From JANNPJ01 sp965200525 (GTDB lineage: Bacteria; Actinomycetota; Actinomycetes; Actinomycetales; Kineosporiaceae): a stretch of DNA of 64,000 nucleotides. This document shows positions 41,004 to 50,585 of the stretch, piece after piece. Location: contig OZ241368.1 of the NCBI GenBank assembly GCA_965200525.1, positions 558,001-622,000 on the forward strand, given 5' to 3'. Position 1 is the stretch's first letter. The number at the start of each line of letters is the position of its first letter. The position numbers and the translations under genes were made by a program. The notes beneath the pieces are model-generated. The model ran no database searches, was not told the DNA's origin, and saw only the letters and a list, made by a program, of their open reading frames with translations.

Positions 41004-42293
41004 TCAGGACACCAGCTGCTCCCGGGTGATGGCGGCGATGTCCGGAGTTCCGCTCAGGCCCATGGTGAGGTCGAGCTCGGCGGTGAGGTTCTCGATGACC
41101 TGCCGCACGCCGTCGGCACCGGCCAGGGCCAGACCGTAGATGTGCGGGCGCCCGATCAGGCAGGCATCGGCGCCCAGGGCCAGGGCGACGAAAACGTCCG
41201 CTCCGGTACGAATCCCGCTGTCGAACAGCACCGTTGGCGCCGGGCCGACCGCCTCCCGGACGGCGACCAGGGCATCGAGCGAGGCCACCGCCCGATCAAC
41301 CTGGCGGCCGCCGTGGTTGGAGACCACGATCGCGTCGACGCCGGCCTCGTAGGCCCGAACCGCGTCGTCCGGGTGCAGGACGCCTTTCAGCACGATCGGC
41401 AACGAGGTCCGCCCCCGCAGCGTGGCCAGGTGATCCCAGGACAGACCCGGGTTGGAGTAGATCCCCAGGAACGTCTCGACCGCGGCCCGTGGTTCGGGCG
41501 AGCGCAGGTTGGCCCGCAGGTCGCCCGGGTGGTTGCGGGCGATCGAGATCAGGCTGCGGACGGCGGCCATCGTCACCCTGGCCTTCTGGGCCGGTTCGGA
41601 GCCGGCCGCGGCGGCGAGCCGGGCCCGGACGATCTCGGCGAAACGCGGGTCGGAGGTGTACTGCGCGATCCCGATGCCCTGGGCGAACGGCAGCGATCCG
41701 AGGTTCAGGTCCTGCGGGCGCCAGCCGAGCATCGTGGTGTCGAGGGTGACCACCAGGGCCTTCGCCCCGCAGGCCTCGGCCCGGGCGATCATGGAGTCGA
41801 CCAGGGCCTCGTCGGTGGACCAGTAGAGCTGGTACCAGAACGGCGTCCCCAGCATGGCGGTGGCGGTCAGCTCCATCGGGGTGGAGCCCTGGCTGGAGAA
41901 CACGTACGGCGTCCCGGTGGCCGCCGCGCCCTGGGCGATCAGCACGTCGCTGTCGCGATGAACCAGCCCGCCGGCGCCGATCGGGGCCAGCAGCAGCGGG
42001 CTGGGCAGGTCGGAACCCAGGACTGTGGTGGACAGGTCGCGGGTGGTGTGGCCGTGCAGCACTCGCGGCACGATCCGCCGCCGCTCGAACGCCTCCCGGT
42101 TGTGCCGCATCGTGGCCCCCTCGCCCGCGCCGCCGGCCACGTACGCCCAGGCCCGCTTCGACATCACCGCCCGAGCCCGTTCCTCGAGCCGGGCCGCATC
42201 CGTCGGCACGGTCGGGACGTGCCCGAACACTCCGGCCCGGTAGATGGCGTTCTGCCGGTCGCGCCCGGCCTGCTTCTGCGACGGCGTCGTCAT
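41004..42293 (-). CDS. FMN-dependent alpha-hydroxy-acid oxidase, lactate 2-monooxygenase type
   Basis: A 429-residue TIM-barrel flavoenzyme. SKRAWAYVAGGAGEGATMRHN is the N-terminal signature, LLLAPIGAGGLVH and WYQLYWSTD flavin/substrate loops, DAIVVSNHGGRQVDRA carries the catalytic His, and FDSGIRTGADVFVALALGA the FMN phosphate site. The inserted loop near 220-290 and the HGHTTRDL stretch suggest lactate 2-monooxygenase (lactate to acetate, CO2, water) rather than lactate dehydrogenase. It lies divergent from the GGCT-like gene. Confidence 0.92.
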   Translation of the reverse strand: MTTPSQKQAGRDRQNAIYRAGVFGHVPTVPTDAARLEERARAVMSKRAWAYVAGGAGEGATMRHNREAFERRRIVPRVLHGHTTRDLSTTVLGSDLPSPLLLAPIGAGGLVHRDSDVLIAQGAAATGTPYVFSSQGSTPMELTATAMLGTPFWYQLYWSTDEALVDSMIARAEACGAKALVVTLDTTMLGWRPQDLNLGSLPFAQGIGIAQYTSDPRFAEIVRARLAAAAGSEPAQKARVTMAAVRSLISIARNHPGDLRANLRSPEPRAAVETFLGIYSNPGLSWDHLATLRGRTSLPIVLKGVLHPDDAVRAYEAGVDAIVVSNHGGRQVDRAVASLDALVAVREAVGPAPTVLFDSGIRTGADVFVALALGADACLIGRPHIYGLALAGADGVRQVIENLTAELDLTMGLSGTPDIAAITREQLVS

Positions 42294-42425
42294 GGGCTCA
42301 TCATGCCCGCGACCGGCCGACAGGCCCGCCGTCCTGCCGCCTCCTGGGTCGGGCAGGCGGCACTATGGTCCGGCGCCCGGAAATGCCGGGCCCTTGCAGA
42401 CCCCCCGACTATCACAGGAGACGCA

Positions 42426-42830
42426 GTGGACCTGGTCAGGATGTTCGTCAACGGCCAGGGAATGCGCGGCGGCGAGTTCAACGACTCGTTCGCCGACGCG
42501 ACCCACCTCGGTCGGTTCAGCACCGCGGCTAAGTACCGCCTGTACGCCGTGCGCGACACGTTTCCGGGCCTGCACCTGGACCCGGCCGCCGGATTCACGG
42601 TGCCGGGCGAGGTGTACGAGCTGCCCTACCTGATGCTGGCCGAACGGCTGCTGCCGCGCGAGCCCGCCGAGCTCGAGCTGACGATCATCGAGCTCGAGGA
42701 CGGTTCGGGGTCGCTGTCGATGGGGATGCGCGCGCAGGCCCTCACCGGCCCGGACGTCGTCGACATCAGTGACGTCGGCGGCTGGCGGGCCTACTGCGCC
42801 CGCGAAGGCATCCCCTTCGCCGGCCGCTGA
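42426..42830 (+). CDS. Allophanate-hydrolase-related GGCT-fold protein
   Basis: A 134-residue protein starting at GTG 42426 after AGGAG. MFVNGQGMRGGEFND is a variant of the gamma-glutamylcyclotransferase-fold entry loop, followed by STAAKYRLYAVRDTFPGLHL and VPGEVYELP, the pattern of the C-terminal domain of allophanate hydrolases (AtzF) that also occurs alone. Enzymatic role uncertain. Confidence 0.8.
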   Translation: MDLVRMFVNGQGMRGGEFNDSFADATHLGRFSTAAKYRLYAVRDTFPGLHLDPAAGFTVPGEVYELPYLMLAERLLPREPAELELTIIELEDGSGSLSMGMRAQALTGPDVVDISDVGGWRAYCAREGIPFAGR

Positions 42831-42899
42831 CCCGGCGTCCGCCCACCGCGCAGGCTGAAGAAGGTTGCGTGCAGCGGGCTCTCGGCCCGGCCCGGCTCG

Positions 42900-43112
42900 T
42901 CATTCCCCGACCGGCCCGGCACCGAACTGGACAAGATGGTCTTGCCCGGCGGTGGTGGCCCGCCGCACCGACATCGGGCGCGAACGCCACCCGCAGGAGC
43001 AGGTTGCCTGCAACGGCCGGTTCAGCGCCCACGAGTCGACCATGGGCACGGTGATCGCGTGGCCCTGACCCACATCCTCGCGTGGGCTCTCCTCCGCTTC
43101 TTCGGCGCTCAT
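42900..43112 (-). CDS. Possible small Cys-containing protein
   Basis: Seventy residues (MSAEEAEESPREDV...), with CSCGWRSRPMSVRRAT in the middle. Small actinobacterial proteins with a CxCGW unit and a following Arg/His helix exist, which is why this is listed over the plus-strand shadow frames. Long enough to be chance, so low confidence. Confidence 0.4.
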   Translation of the reverse strand: MSAEEAEESPREDVGQGHAITVPMVDSWALNRPLQATCSCGWRSRPMSVRRATTAGQDHLVQFGAGPVGE

Positions 43113-43182
43113 GCCGTCACCCGCTGTTCGAGGCGTATTTGACCCATGTCTGTAGCGGCTTGCTCGCTCGTTCCCGTGATGA

Positions 43183-44997
43183 TCACTCGGGCGACTTCAG
43201 CCGGTGCGTCCGGGCTCGCAATGTGGACAGCACGGTCTCGCGTACCCCCTCGGTGAGGATGCCGAAAAATGCCGGATCACCGGCGAACTCGGCCTTGGCG
43301 ATCTTCATCACCTGGTCGCCCATCAGATGGGGTGGGATGAGCGGGATGTCGGCATCGACCACCGCGTCGATGACGAACGGCCGGTCGGAGGCGAAGGCGG
43401 CGTCCAGGACCGTATCGATCTGGTCGGGCGACTCGATCCGGGCCCCGTCGAGCCCGAGCAGGCGGGCCCAGTCCGCGTAGGGCACGTCAGGCAAGCTGGC
43501 CGAGGCCGGATCGGGCGGGGCGCCGAGAGTGCCGCGGGTCTCCCAGGACACGTAGGAGAGGTCGCGGTTGTTCAGGACCAGGACCACAAAGCGCTGGTCG
43601 GGCCAGCTCTGCCAGTACCGCTTGACCGTGATCAGCTCGTTGACGCCGTTCATCTGCATCGCGCCGTCGCCGATCAAGGCCAGTACGGGCCGATCCGGGT
43701 TGGCGAACTTTCCGGCGATGGCGTACGGCATCCCCCCGCCCATCGACAGCAGCAACCCGGCCAGGCTGCCCCGCTGGGACGGGCGCATGGACAGGTCACG
43801 GGCGTACCAACTGGTGGCGGTACCGCAGTCGACGGCGACGACGGCGTCGTCGCTGAGGCGCTGGGAGATGCCGCGCACCACCGCCTCGGGGTTCACCGGG
43901 TCGGCCTTGGCCTGGGCCCGGGCCAGCGAGTAGTCCTCCCAGTGCTGCTTCCAGGTGGCGATCTGCCCGCGCCAACCATCTTCTTTCTTCGCCTGCAGCA
44001 GCGGCAGCAAGGCAGCCAGGGTCGCACCCGCGTCACCGACCAGGTTGACGTCGGTGGGATAGCGCAGCCCGCACCGGGCCGCGTCCAGATCGATCTGCAC
44101 GGCCCGAGCCTGGCCGGGGGCGGGGTAGTACTCCGAGTACGGCATGTTGGAACCGATGATCAACAACGTGTCGCAATGGCGCATCATTTCCCAGCTGGCG
44201 GTCGTGCCCAGCAGGCCGATCGAGCCGGTCACCCAGTCCAGGCGGTCGTCGAGGACGGTCTTGCCCAGCAACGCCTTGGCCGCGCCGGCGCCCAGCCGAT
44301 CGGCCAGCTGCTGCACGAGGTCGCTGTGACCCAGCGCACCGACGCCGACCAGAAGCGCCACCCGCTCGCCGGCATTCAGGATGTCGGCGGCCTGCTGCAG
44401 GGCGCTCGCATCAGGGGCGGTGAGCTCGCTGCTGGGCACCGAACTGGTGTGGTAGTAGCCATGAGTGTCCGGAGTCTCGACCAAGGCCGGGCGTTCCTGC
44501 ACGTCGCTGGGCACGATCAGCACCGTCGGGGCCTTGGCCGCCAGTGCGGTGCGACAGGCCCGGTCGACCATGTGCTCGACCTGGGAGGCATCGGTGACGG
44601 TCTGGATGTACGCGGCGCCCACGTCCTTGTAGACGCTGTGCAGGTCCACCTCCTGGTAGTAGCTTCCGCCCAGAGCGCTGCTCGCGCTCTGTCCCAGGAC
44701 GGCGACCACCGGCACCCGATCCAGCAGGGCGTCGTAGATTCCGTTGAGAGCGTGCAGAGCACCCGGTCCACTGGTCACGACGCAGCACCCGATGGGGCTG
44801 CCCCCGTACTTCACGTCGGCCGTCGCGGCGAAGCCGGCGGTCTCCTCGTGGCGCACCTGAATGAACTCGAAGTGCTCACTCTGCTGGCTCAGGGCCACCA
44901 TCACCCCGCCGATGCCATCACCGGGGTAGCCGTAGACCCGATGCACTCCCCAGGTCTGCAGCCGCTGCAGGATGTGCCCGGCAACGTTCAGCGCCAT
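43183..44997 (-). CDS. PoxB-like TPP enzyme (pyruvate oxidase/dehydrogenase family)
   Basis: A 604-residue thiamine-diphosphate enzyme with the three usual domains. RVYGYPGDGIGG and QVRHEETAGFAA (the TPP-activating Glu) form the Pyr domain, the middle ~190-330 region binds FAD or ADP-like cofactor in relatives, and GDGAMQMNGVNELITVKRY with VLNNRDLSYVSWE is the PP domain's GDG-NN motif. It likely decarboxylates pyruvate, as in the PoxB group annotated in actinobacteria; lactate-derived pyruvate from the lactate monooxygenase neighbourhood is suggestive only. ATG 44997. Confidence 0.9.
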   Translation of the reverse strand: MALNVAGHILQRLQTWGVHRVYGYPGDGIGGVMVALSQQSEHFEFIQVRHEETAGFAATADVKYGGSPIGCCVVTSGPGALHALNGIYDALLDRVPVVAVLGQSASSALGGSYYQEVDLHSVYKDVGAAYIQTVTDASQVEHMVDRACRTALAAKAPTVLIVPSDVQERPALVETPDTHGYYHTSSVPSSELTAPDASALQQAADILNAGERVALLVGVGALGHSDLVQQLADRLGAGAAKALLGKTVLDDRLDWVTGSIGLLGTTASWEMMRHCDTLLIIGSNMPYSEYYPAPGQARAVQIDLDAARCGLRYPTDVNLVGDAGATLAALLPLLQAKKEDGWRGQIATWKQHWEDYSLARAQAKADPVNPEAVVRGISQRLSDDAVVAVDCGTATSWYARDLSMRPSQRGSLAGLLLSMGGGMPYAIAGKFANPDRPVLALIGDGAMQMNGVNELITVKRYWQSWPDQRFVVLVLNNRDLSYVSWETRGTLGAPPDPASASLPDVPYADWARLLGLDGARIESPDQIDTVLDAAFASDRPFVIDAVVDADIPLIPPHLMGDQVMKIAKAEFAGDPAFFGILTEGVRETVLSTLRARTHRLKSPE

Positions 44998-45034
44998 GAC
45001 CGCTCCATTTCAGATTCGTCAGACGGGACGGGAG

Positions 45035-45271
45035 TCAGCCGGCTGATCCGTCGTCTTTCCCGGCTTCGTCGGTGGATGGTGGAGCCGAGGAGGTCGAGGC
45101 CTCATTGGCCGCCTCCATCCCGGCCTCCGGATCATCCGGATCGGTTCGCAGAGTGCTGCGCGAGCGCGCGTCCTGGGGGGTCAGCTGAGGTTCGTGGTCC
45201 TGCGCCGCGACGGCGGCGTCCAGCGGTTCGTCGATTCCACCCGACTCGGCCGGGCTGGGTTCTGGGCTCAT
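45035..45271 (-). CDS. Small acidic hypothetical protein
   Basis: Seventy-eight residues (MSPEPSPAESGGID...), rich in Ser/Pro/Asp/Glu, probably disordered. It sits 37 bases upstream of the PoxB-like gene on the same strand. No family recognised; a translation start at 45271 gives the most natural N terminus. Confidence 0.45.
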   Translation of the reverse strand: MSPEPSPAESGGIDEPLDAAVAAQDHEPQLTPQDARSRSTLRTDPDDPEAGMEAANEASTSSAPPSTDEAGKDDGSAG

Positions 45272-45556
45272 GCACATATCAGACCGCAGCACGTGGGCAC
45301 CGCAACCTGGCGTCAGGTTCGCCCTTCAGCGGGCGCGACGGGTCGGATTGTGGTCGGATTTGTGTTGACTCTTAACATATCGATGGATCACTCTCATCAG
45401 AACACCTGTCCCTGACCTTCAGGTGCCTCGACAGCCGACCGCCGCGTTGTTCCGCGCGATCCGGCTGCTGTCGGCCGGCCCGCACTCCGGCCGGCCCGGC
45501 GGCGCCTGCCCCTGACCTGGCGGCGTCGCTCCACCCTGATGAAAGGCATGTCTTCG

Positions 45557-46993
45557 ATGAGGAAATCCCTCGCGCTACGAGCGCGAATCTGGACCACCGT
45601 CGGCGCGATGGTCGCCGCGACCGGCGCCGTCGGCACCGCCGCCATCGGCCTGGCCGCCGGGCCGGCCTCGGCCGCCACCCTCACCCCCAACTGGTACGCC
45701 CAGGCGCCGTACGTGATGCCGACCGAGAACAATCCGCCGAACCTGCCGGCGGTGATGTCGGCCACCGGCGAGAAGGCGTTCATGCTGGCCTTCATCCTGG
45801 CCAACGGCAGCTCCTGCTCGGCCGCCTGGGACGGCACCTCCCCCGTGTCGTCGGACACCGCCGTGGCCGGGGTGATCAACGGCGTGCGCAACGCCGGCGG
45901 CGACGTCTCGGTGTCGATCGGTGGGTACGGGGGCACCAAGCTCGGCCAGGTCTGCAGCAGCCCCTCGACCACGGCCGCGGCCTACCAGGCGGTGATCAGC
46001 AAGTACGCCCTGAAGGCGATCGACCTCGACCTGGAGGAGCCGGAGTACGAGAACACCACCGCGGTCAACAACGAGCTCGGCGCGGCCCAGATCCTGCAGC
46101 GCAACAACCCCGGGATGTACATCTCGATCACGCTGCCGGGCACCACCGCCGGCACCGGATGGTTCGGCACCCAGGCGATGAACACGGCCAAGTCGCTGGG
46201 CTTCACACCCGACAACTGGACGATCATGCCCTTCGACGGCGGCTTCAACGGCGCCGGCAGCCAGCAGAGCGCGCTGAAGGCGTTCAACGGCCTGCTCACC
46301 AGCACCTTCGGCTGGAGCGCGGCCAACGCCTGGGCCCACGAGGGAATCTCGCAGATGAACGGCCGCTCGGACACCGGCGAGATCTTCACCCAGGCCGACT
46401 TCGCCTCCAACCTCAGCTTCGCCAAGTCGGTAGGGCTGGGCCGGTTCACCAACTGGTCGGTCAACCGCGACCGGCAGTGCCCGGGCGGGGCGAACAGCAC
46501 CACCAGCGGCACCTGCAGCAGCGTCGTCCAGAGTGACTGGGACTTCACCCGCTACAGCGTGCAGTTCGCCGGCCAGAGCACCGGCGGCGGCACGACCACC
46601 CCGCCGGCGAGCGGCGTCTCGATCGTCAGCAACTGGAACGGCAAGTGCATCGACGTCAACGCGAACAACTGGTCGGCCGGCGTCCCGCTGCAGGTCTGGA
46701 CCTGCAACAACAGCGCGGCCCAGAAGTGGACGCTCAGCGGCGGCACCGTGCACGGGCCCAACAACCAGTGCCTGGACGTCGCCAACGCCAACCCGGCCGC
46801 CGGCACCACCGTGCAGATCGCGACCTGCTCAGGCAACCCGGCCCAGCAGTTCACCCTCAACGCGGCCAACGACCTGGTCAGCGTGCTGGCCGACAAGTGT
46901 GTCGACATCAACGCCTGGAACGGCAGCGACGGCGCCAAGCTGATCATCTGGACCTGCACCGGCGGAGCGAACCAGAAGTGGCACCAGGCCTGA
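45557..46993 (+). CDS. Secreted GH18 chitinase-like protein with ricin-B (CBM13) domain
   Basis: A 478-residue exported enzyme: signal peptide (RARIWTTVGAMVAATGAVGT, cleavage near ASA-A), GH18 catalytic domain (about 40-340) and a C-terminal ricin-B/CBM13 lectin (about 350-478). SVSIGGYGG is the SxGG strand, and KAIDLDLEEPEYEN (about 153-165) is the DxDxE-like catalytic strand. The lectin has three QxW-type repeats (AAQKWTLSG, PAQQFTLN, ANQKWHQA) and the conserved KCIDVN openings. It probably cleaves chitin or related beta-1,4-GlcNAc polymers outside the cell. ATG 45557 has GAAAGG upstream; 45539 is possible. Confidence 0.92.
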   Translation: MRKSLALRARIWTTVGAMVAATGAVGTAAIGLAAGPASAATLTPNWYAQAPYVMPTENNPPNLPAVMSATGEKAFMLAFILANGSSCSAAWDGTSPVSSDTAVAGVINGVRNAGGDVSVSIGGYGGTKLGQVCSSPSTTAAAYQAVISKYALKAIDLDLEEPEYENTTAVNNELGAAQILQRNNPGMYISITLPGTTAGTGWFGTQAMNTAKSLGFTPDNWTIMPFDGGFNGAGSQQSALKAFNGLLTSTFGWSAANAWAHEGISQMNGRSDTGEIFTQADFASNLSFAKSVGLGRFTNWSVNRDRQCPGGANSTTSGTCSSVVQSDWDFTRYSVQFAGQSTGGGTTTPPASGVSIVSNWNGKCIDVNANNWSAGVPLQVWTCNNSAAQKWTLSGGTVHGPNNQCLDVANANPAAGTTVQIATCSGNPAQQFTLNAANDLVSVLADKCVDINAWNGSDGAKLIIWTCTGGANQKWHQA

Positions 46994-47734
46994 TCGGCGG
47001 GGCCGGGTGACTCGCATGGCGACCAGGCAGCCGGCGATCCCGAGCGCGACGGCCGCCAGGCCCAGCACCGGGGCGGTCACAGCCACCACGACGCAGAAGG
47101 TGAGGTAGCAGGGCAGGCCGCGGATCAGGCCGGCCAGCGCAGCAGCGCCGGCCGGCCGGCCCGCGCGCCGGACCATGCCCGTGGTCAGGGTCAGCGAGAT
47201 GCTCGGGAAGGCCGCCACCAGGCCTCCCACCTGCGGACCGGCCAAGTGGCTGGCCCCGACCGCGGCTGCGACCACCACCGTGGCAGCCAGACAGGTGATC
47301 GCCACCGTCCCGGCCCGAGCCGATGCCGGCGCGCGGGCGGCCTCCGAGGCGGATCCAGACAGTCCGCGCGACCCGGCCACCAGGGCCGGCACGGCGGCAG
47401 CCACGGCCAGAGCAGCCGGCACCGGCCCGACCACCAGCGCGACGACGAGGTAGGCCGCCGTGCCGGCTACCGCCCCCAGCAGCAGCCCGCAGTGGTTCAT
47501 CACCCGGACCAGCACCACGGCGAAGGCGACCTGGGCCGGCACGTGCGCACCGGCGCTGAGGGCGAACCGCCCGGCCGGGCCGGCACCGCCGTCCAGGTCG
47601 ACAGCCACGACCGCCACGGCGAAGGTGAGCGGCAGCGCGGCCACCCACCCGGCGGCCGACGACCCGTGGCGTTGCTCGAAGCGGGTGGCCAGCAACATGA
47701 CGACGGGGGCAAGCAGGAGCGGAAAGAGAAACAC
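46829..47734 (-). CDS. Multi-pass membrane protein of unknown family
   Basis: A 301-residue frame (GTG start) with about eight hydrophobic segments (LLLAPVVMLLATRF, LPLTFAVAVVAVDL, VAFAVVLVRVM, LVVALVVGPVPAALAVA and others). The last ~55 codons run antisense to the chitinase lectin domain and look like shadow sequence, so the real end may be near 46995. It is divergent from a LysR gene and may be its target. No family recognised. Confidence 0.65.
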   Translation of the reverse strand: MFLFPLLLAPVVMLLATRFEQRHGSSAAGWVAALPLTFAVAVVAVDLDGGAGPAGRFALSAGAHVPAQVAFAVVLVRVMNHCGLLLGAVAGTAAYLVVALVVGPVPAALAVAAAVPALVAGSRGLSGSASEAARAPASARAGTVAITCLAATVVVAAAVGASHLAGPQVGGLVAAFPSISLTLTTGMVRRAGRPAGAAALAGLIRGLPCYLTFCVVVAVTAPVLGLAAVALGIAGCLVAMRVTRPRRSGLVPLLVRSAGAGPDDQLGAVAAVPGVDVDTLVGQHADQVVGRVEGELLGRVA

Positions 47735-47809
47735 AGAGCCAGCGTCAGGCCCCGAACCGTTCGAGACAAGCGAATGATTCAGATGTAAAAGCGTGCAAGA
47801 ATTCGAAGG

Positions 47810-48772
47810 GTGGAACTACGGCGTCTTCGCCTGCTGCACGAGCTCGCCCGGCTGGGCACGATCGCGGCCGTCGCGGAGTCGCTCTCGTACAGCCCCTCCA
47901 GCGTGTCCGTCCAGCTCGGGCAGCTCGAACGCGAAGCCGGGGCCCCGCTGCTGCGCAAGGTCGGGCGCAACGTCGAGCTGACCGCCGCCGGCCTTCATCT
48001 GGCCGGGTACGCCGCCACGGCGCTGGCCGCCGACGAGGCCGTGCGCACCGAGCTGGCCACCGCCGCGGACGCGCCCCGGGGGCGACTGCGGATGACCTTC
48101 GTACAGACGCCGGCCCTGGCCCTGCTGCCGCGAACCCTGGACCGGCTCGCCGTCAATGCACCTGACCTGCAGATCGAGGTCGTCCAGCGGGAGACGGCCG
48201 AGGCCCTGGAGGATCTTCGCTCGCGGGCCGTGGACCTGGTCGTCGGGATCGAGTACGACCCGCTGCCGGTCCCCCGCCTGCCCGACATCGAGCGGCACGA
48301 CCTGCTGCGCGAGGACATGCTGCTGGCCCTGCACCCGCAGCACGCCGTCCAGTTCGGTGAAGGCCCGGTCGAGCTGGCCGCCTGCCGGCACCTGGCCTGG
48401 GCCGCCGGCCATCGGGGCACCGGCCTGGACGCGCTGGTGCGCAACGTCGGCAACCGCCTCGGCGGGTTCGAGCCCGATATCCGCCACCGCAGTGACGACG
48501 CGCTGATCCTCAGTGCATTGGTGGCCTCGGGCCGGGCCGTGGCCCTGCTGCCGGCCCTGCTGATCACGTCGCTACCGCAGATCGTGGCCCGCCCGCTGCG
48601 CGAAGAGCCGCTCGCGCGAACCATTTTCACCGCTCACCGCGGCACGATGAGCCGGGGTCCGTCGATCAGCGCGGTCCGGGCCGCCCTGAGCGCCACCGCG
48701 GCCGAGGTCGCCCTCGGCCACCCGCACCTGCACGCGCCCCAGCCGACCACCACCGGCCCGAAACCCGTCTGA
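47810..48772 (+). CDS. LysR-family transcriptional regulator
   Basis: A 320-residue regulator with HTH RLRLLHELARLGTIAAVAES and PSSVSVQLGQLEREAGAPLL, followed by a periplasmic-binding-like effector domain (RLRMTFVQTPALALLP onward). GTG 47810 is the start, with GAAGG close upstream. Divergent from the multi-pass membrane protein gene across ~75 bases; that gene is the likely target. Confidence 0.92.
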   Translation: MELRRLRLLHELARLGTIAAVAESLSYSPSSVSVQLGQLEREAGAPLLRKVGRNVELTAAGLHLAGYAATALAADEAVRTELATAADAPRGRLRMTFVQTPALALLPRTLDRLAVNAPDLQIEVVQRETAEALEDLRSRAVDLVVGIEYDPLPVPRLPDIERHDLLREDMLLALHPQHAVQFGEGPVELAACRHLAWAAGHRGTGLDALVRNVGNRLGGFEPDIRHRSDDALILSALVASGRAVALLPALLITSLPQIVARPLREEPLARTIFTAHRGTMSRGPSISAVRAALSATAAEVALGHPHLHAPQPTTTGPKPV

Positions 48773-48778
48773 GATCAC

Positions 48779-50452
48779 TCATCCGGTGGGCCGGCCGCGC
48801 ATCTCGATGGCGATCTGCGAGGCGTCGAGATTCCGCAGCGCATACTCCAGGGCGTCGGCGTCGAAGGTGCCGTTGTCCCGCGCGTCCAGCAGCACCGAGC
48901 GCTGGGCCTCAAGCACGGCCAACCGGTGTCGTTTCGAGACGTCGAAGCCGGCCGGGCGGGGGTCGCCCTCCAGCTCGGGCGGCTTCGGGACGGTCTCGGC
49001 GCCGGCCCGCATCAGCTCCAGGAGCTGGGTCCGCTCGGCGCCGGCCTGCTCTTCGATCTGCGCCTGGTCGACCTTCGGCGTGATCAGGCCCATCAGCAGG
49101 CCGACCGTGCCGCCCTGGACGGCCAGCGACAGCGCCGCCACCGCGAAGGCGATGAGCACGAGGACCGACCGCTGCGGCGTGTTGTCGGGCAGCGTCTGGG
49201 CCGCGGCCACGGTGACCGCCCCGCGCATGCCCGCCCACACGACCGCGGTGCCCTCGCGCCAGCCCAGCGGCTCGCGCAGGAAGTAGTCGATGTCGGCCAG
49301 CACCTGGGTGACCCGCGCGGCGAACCGGTCGAGATCGCGCTCGGAGCGCCTGCGGCCGGGCCCGGAGTTCATCTCCTGGAAGCTCTCCTGCTTGCCCTCC
49401 GGCGTCGCCATCTTCTCCTGCATGCCCTGCAACCGGGGCTGCATCCGGGCACTGCGCCGCGACCAGGCGCCGAGGAAGGCGAGCAGCGGAGCCACGTAGG
49501 CCGCGCGCACCAGGATCGTCAGGACGAGCGCGCCCGCCGCGATCAGCACGGCCGTTCCGACTCCGGCGTGATCGTGCTCGACGTTCGTCACGATCGACTT
49601 GATCTGAACGCCCATCGTCAGGAACACCGCGCCCTCCAGCACGAGCTCCACCGTGCGCCAGTTCTGGGCGTCCGACAGGCGGTTCTGCGGGGACAGGTCG
49701 CGGGGCGCCCGGTAGCCCGTGACCAGCCCGGCGACGACGGCCGCAACCAGGCCGGAGGCTCCCAGATGCCCGGCCGGCACGGAGGCGACGAACGGCACCG
49801 CGAACGAGATCACCGTGTTCACCGCCGGGTCGCTCAGACGCTTGCGAACCACCAGGTTGAGCCACCCGACGAGCAGGCCGACGATCACCGCGACGACGAC
49901 CGAGTACGCGAACCGCCCGAGCGCGCCCCAGACCGAGAACGACGCGCCGGTGGCGACGATCGCGGTGCGCAGCAGGACGAGCGCGGTGGCGTCGTTGAGC
50001 AGGCTCTCGCCGTCCAGCATGGCCACGACCCGTTTGGACACCGACGTCTGCTTGATGATCGAGGTCGCCACCGCATCGGTCGGGCTGACGATCGCGCCCA
50101 GCGCCGCTCCGGTCGCGAACCCGAGGTCCGGGATGACCAGCATGAAGAACAGGCCGAGCAGCAGCGCACTGGCCACCACCAGCAGCACCGACAGGCCGCT
50201 GATCGCGCCGAACTCGCGGCGGAAGTTCATGGCCGGCATCGAGACGGCCGAGGAGTAGAGCAACGGTGGCAGGACGCCGTCCAGAATCAGCTCGGGCTCG
50301 ATGTGGGTGGAGTCGAACACCGGCAGCAGGCTCGCCGCCACGCCGATCGCGACCAGCACCAGGGGCGCGGCGATGCCCAGGCGCGGGCCGACGACGGTGG
50401 CGGCGGCGATCACCAGCAACGCGGTGACGATCACGACGAGCGACTCGGTCAT
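48779..50452 (-). CDS. CPA1-family Na+/H+ antiporter
   Basis: A 557-residue membrane protein, ~12 TM segments followed by a long cytoplasmic tail. LDGVLPPLLYSSAVSM and GAIVSPTDAVATSIIK hold the ion-translocation motifs, ESLLNDATALVLLR the conserved Asn-Asp in the core, and WAGMRGAVTVAAA the C-terminal core motif. It exchanges cytosolic Na+ for H+ and should help with salt and pH. ATG 50452 (MTESLVVIVT) is used; an upstream open frame to 50551 is rejected. Confidence 0.93.
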   Translation of the reverse strand: MTESLVVIVTALLVIAAATVVGPRLGIAAPLVLVAIGVAASLLPVFDSTHIEPELILDGVLPPLLYSSAVSMPAMNFRREFGAISGLSVLLVVASALLLGLFFMLVIPDLGFATGAALGAIVSPTDAVATSIIKQTSVSKRVVAMLDGESLLNDATALVLLRTAIVATGASFSVWGALGRFAYSVVVAVIVGLLVGWLNLVVRKRLSDPAVNTVISFAVPFVASVPAGHLGASGLVAAVVAGLVTGYRAPRDLSPQNRLSDAQNWRTVELVLEGAVFLTMGVQIKSIVTNVEHDHAGVGTAVLIAAGALVLTILVRAAYVAPLLAFLGAWSRRSARMQPRLQGMQEKMATPEGKQESFQEMNSGPGRRRSERDLDRFAARVTQVLADIDYFLREPLGWREGTAVVWAGMRGAVTVAAAQTLPDNTPQRSVLVLIAFAVAALSLAVQGGTVGLLMGLITPKVDQAQIEEQAGAERTQLLELMRAGAETVPKPPELEGDPRPAGFDVSKRHRLAVLEAQRSVLLDARDNGTFDADALEYALRNLDASQIAIEMRGRPTG

Positions 50453-50585
50453 GGTCGCCAGACTTTCAGGAAGCCGGGACGAAATCCCAATTGCGGGCCG
50501 CACACCGGTCGCGTCGAGAGCCGGCGATCGTCCGCTTGATACTCGATCCACTCAAGTGAGGGGCCGTGATGGCCGATGAAGGTCG

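Noticed and set aside
43204..45375. 723-residue plus-strand open frame opposite the PoxB-like gene
   Set aside because: Low-complexity Gly/Arg-rich shadow of a clear TPP enzyme on the other strand; no start signal or motif.
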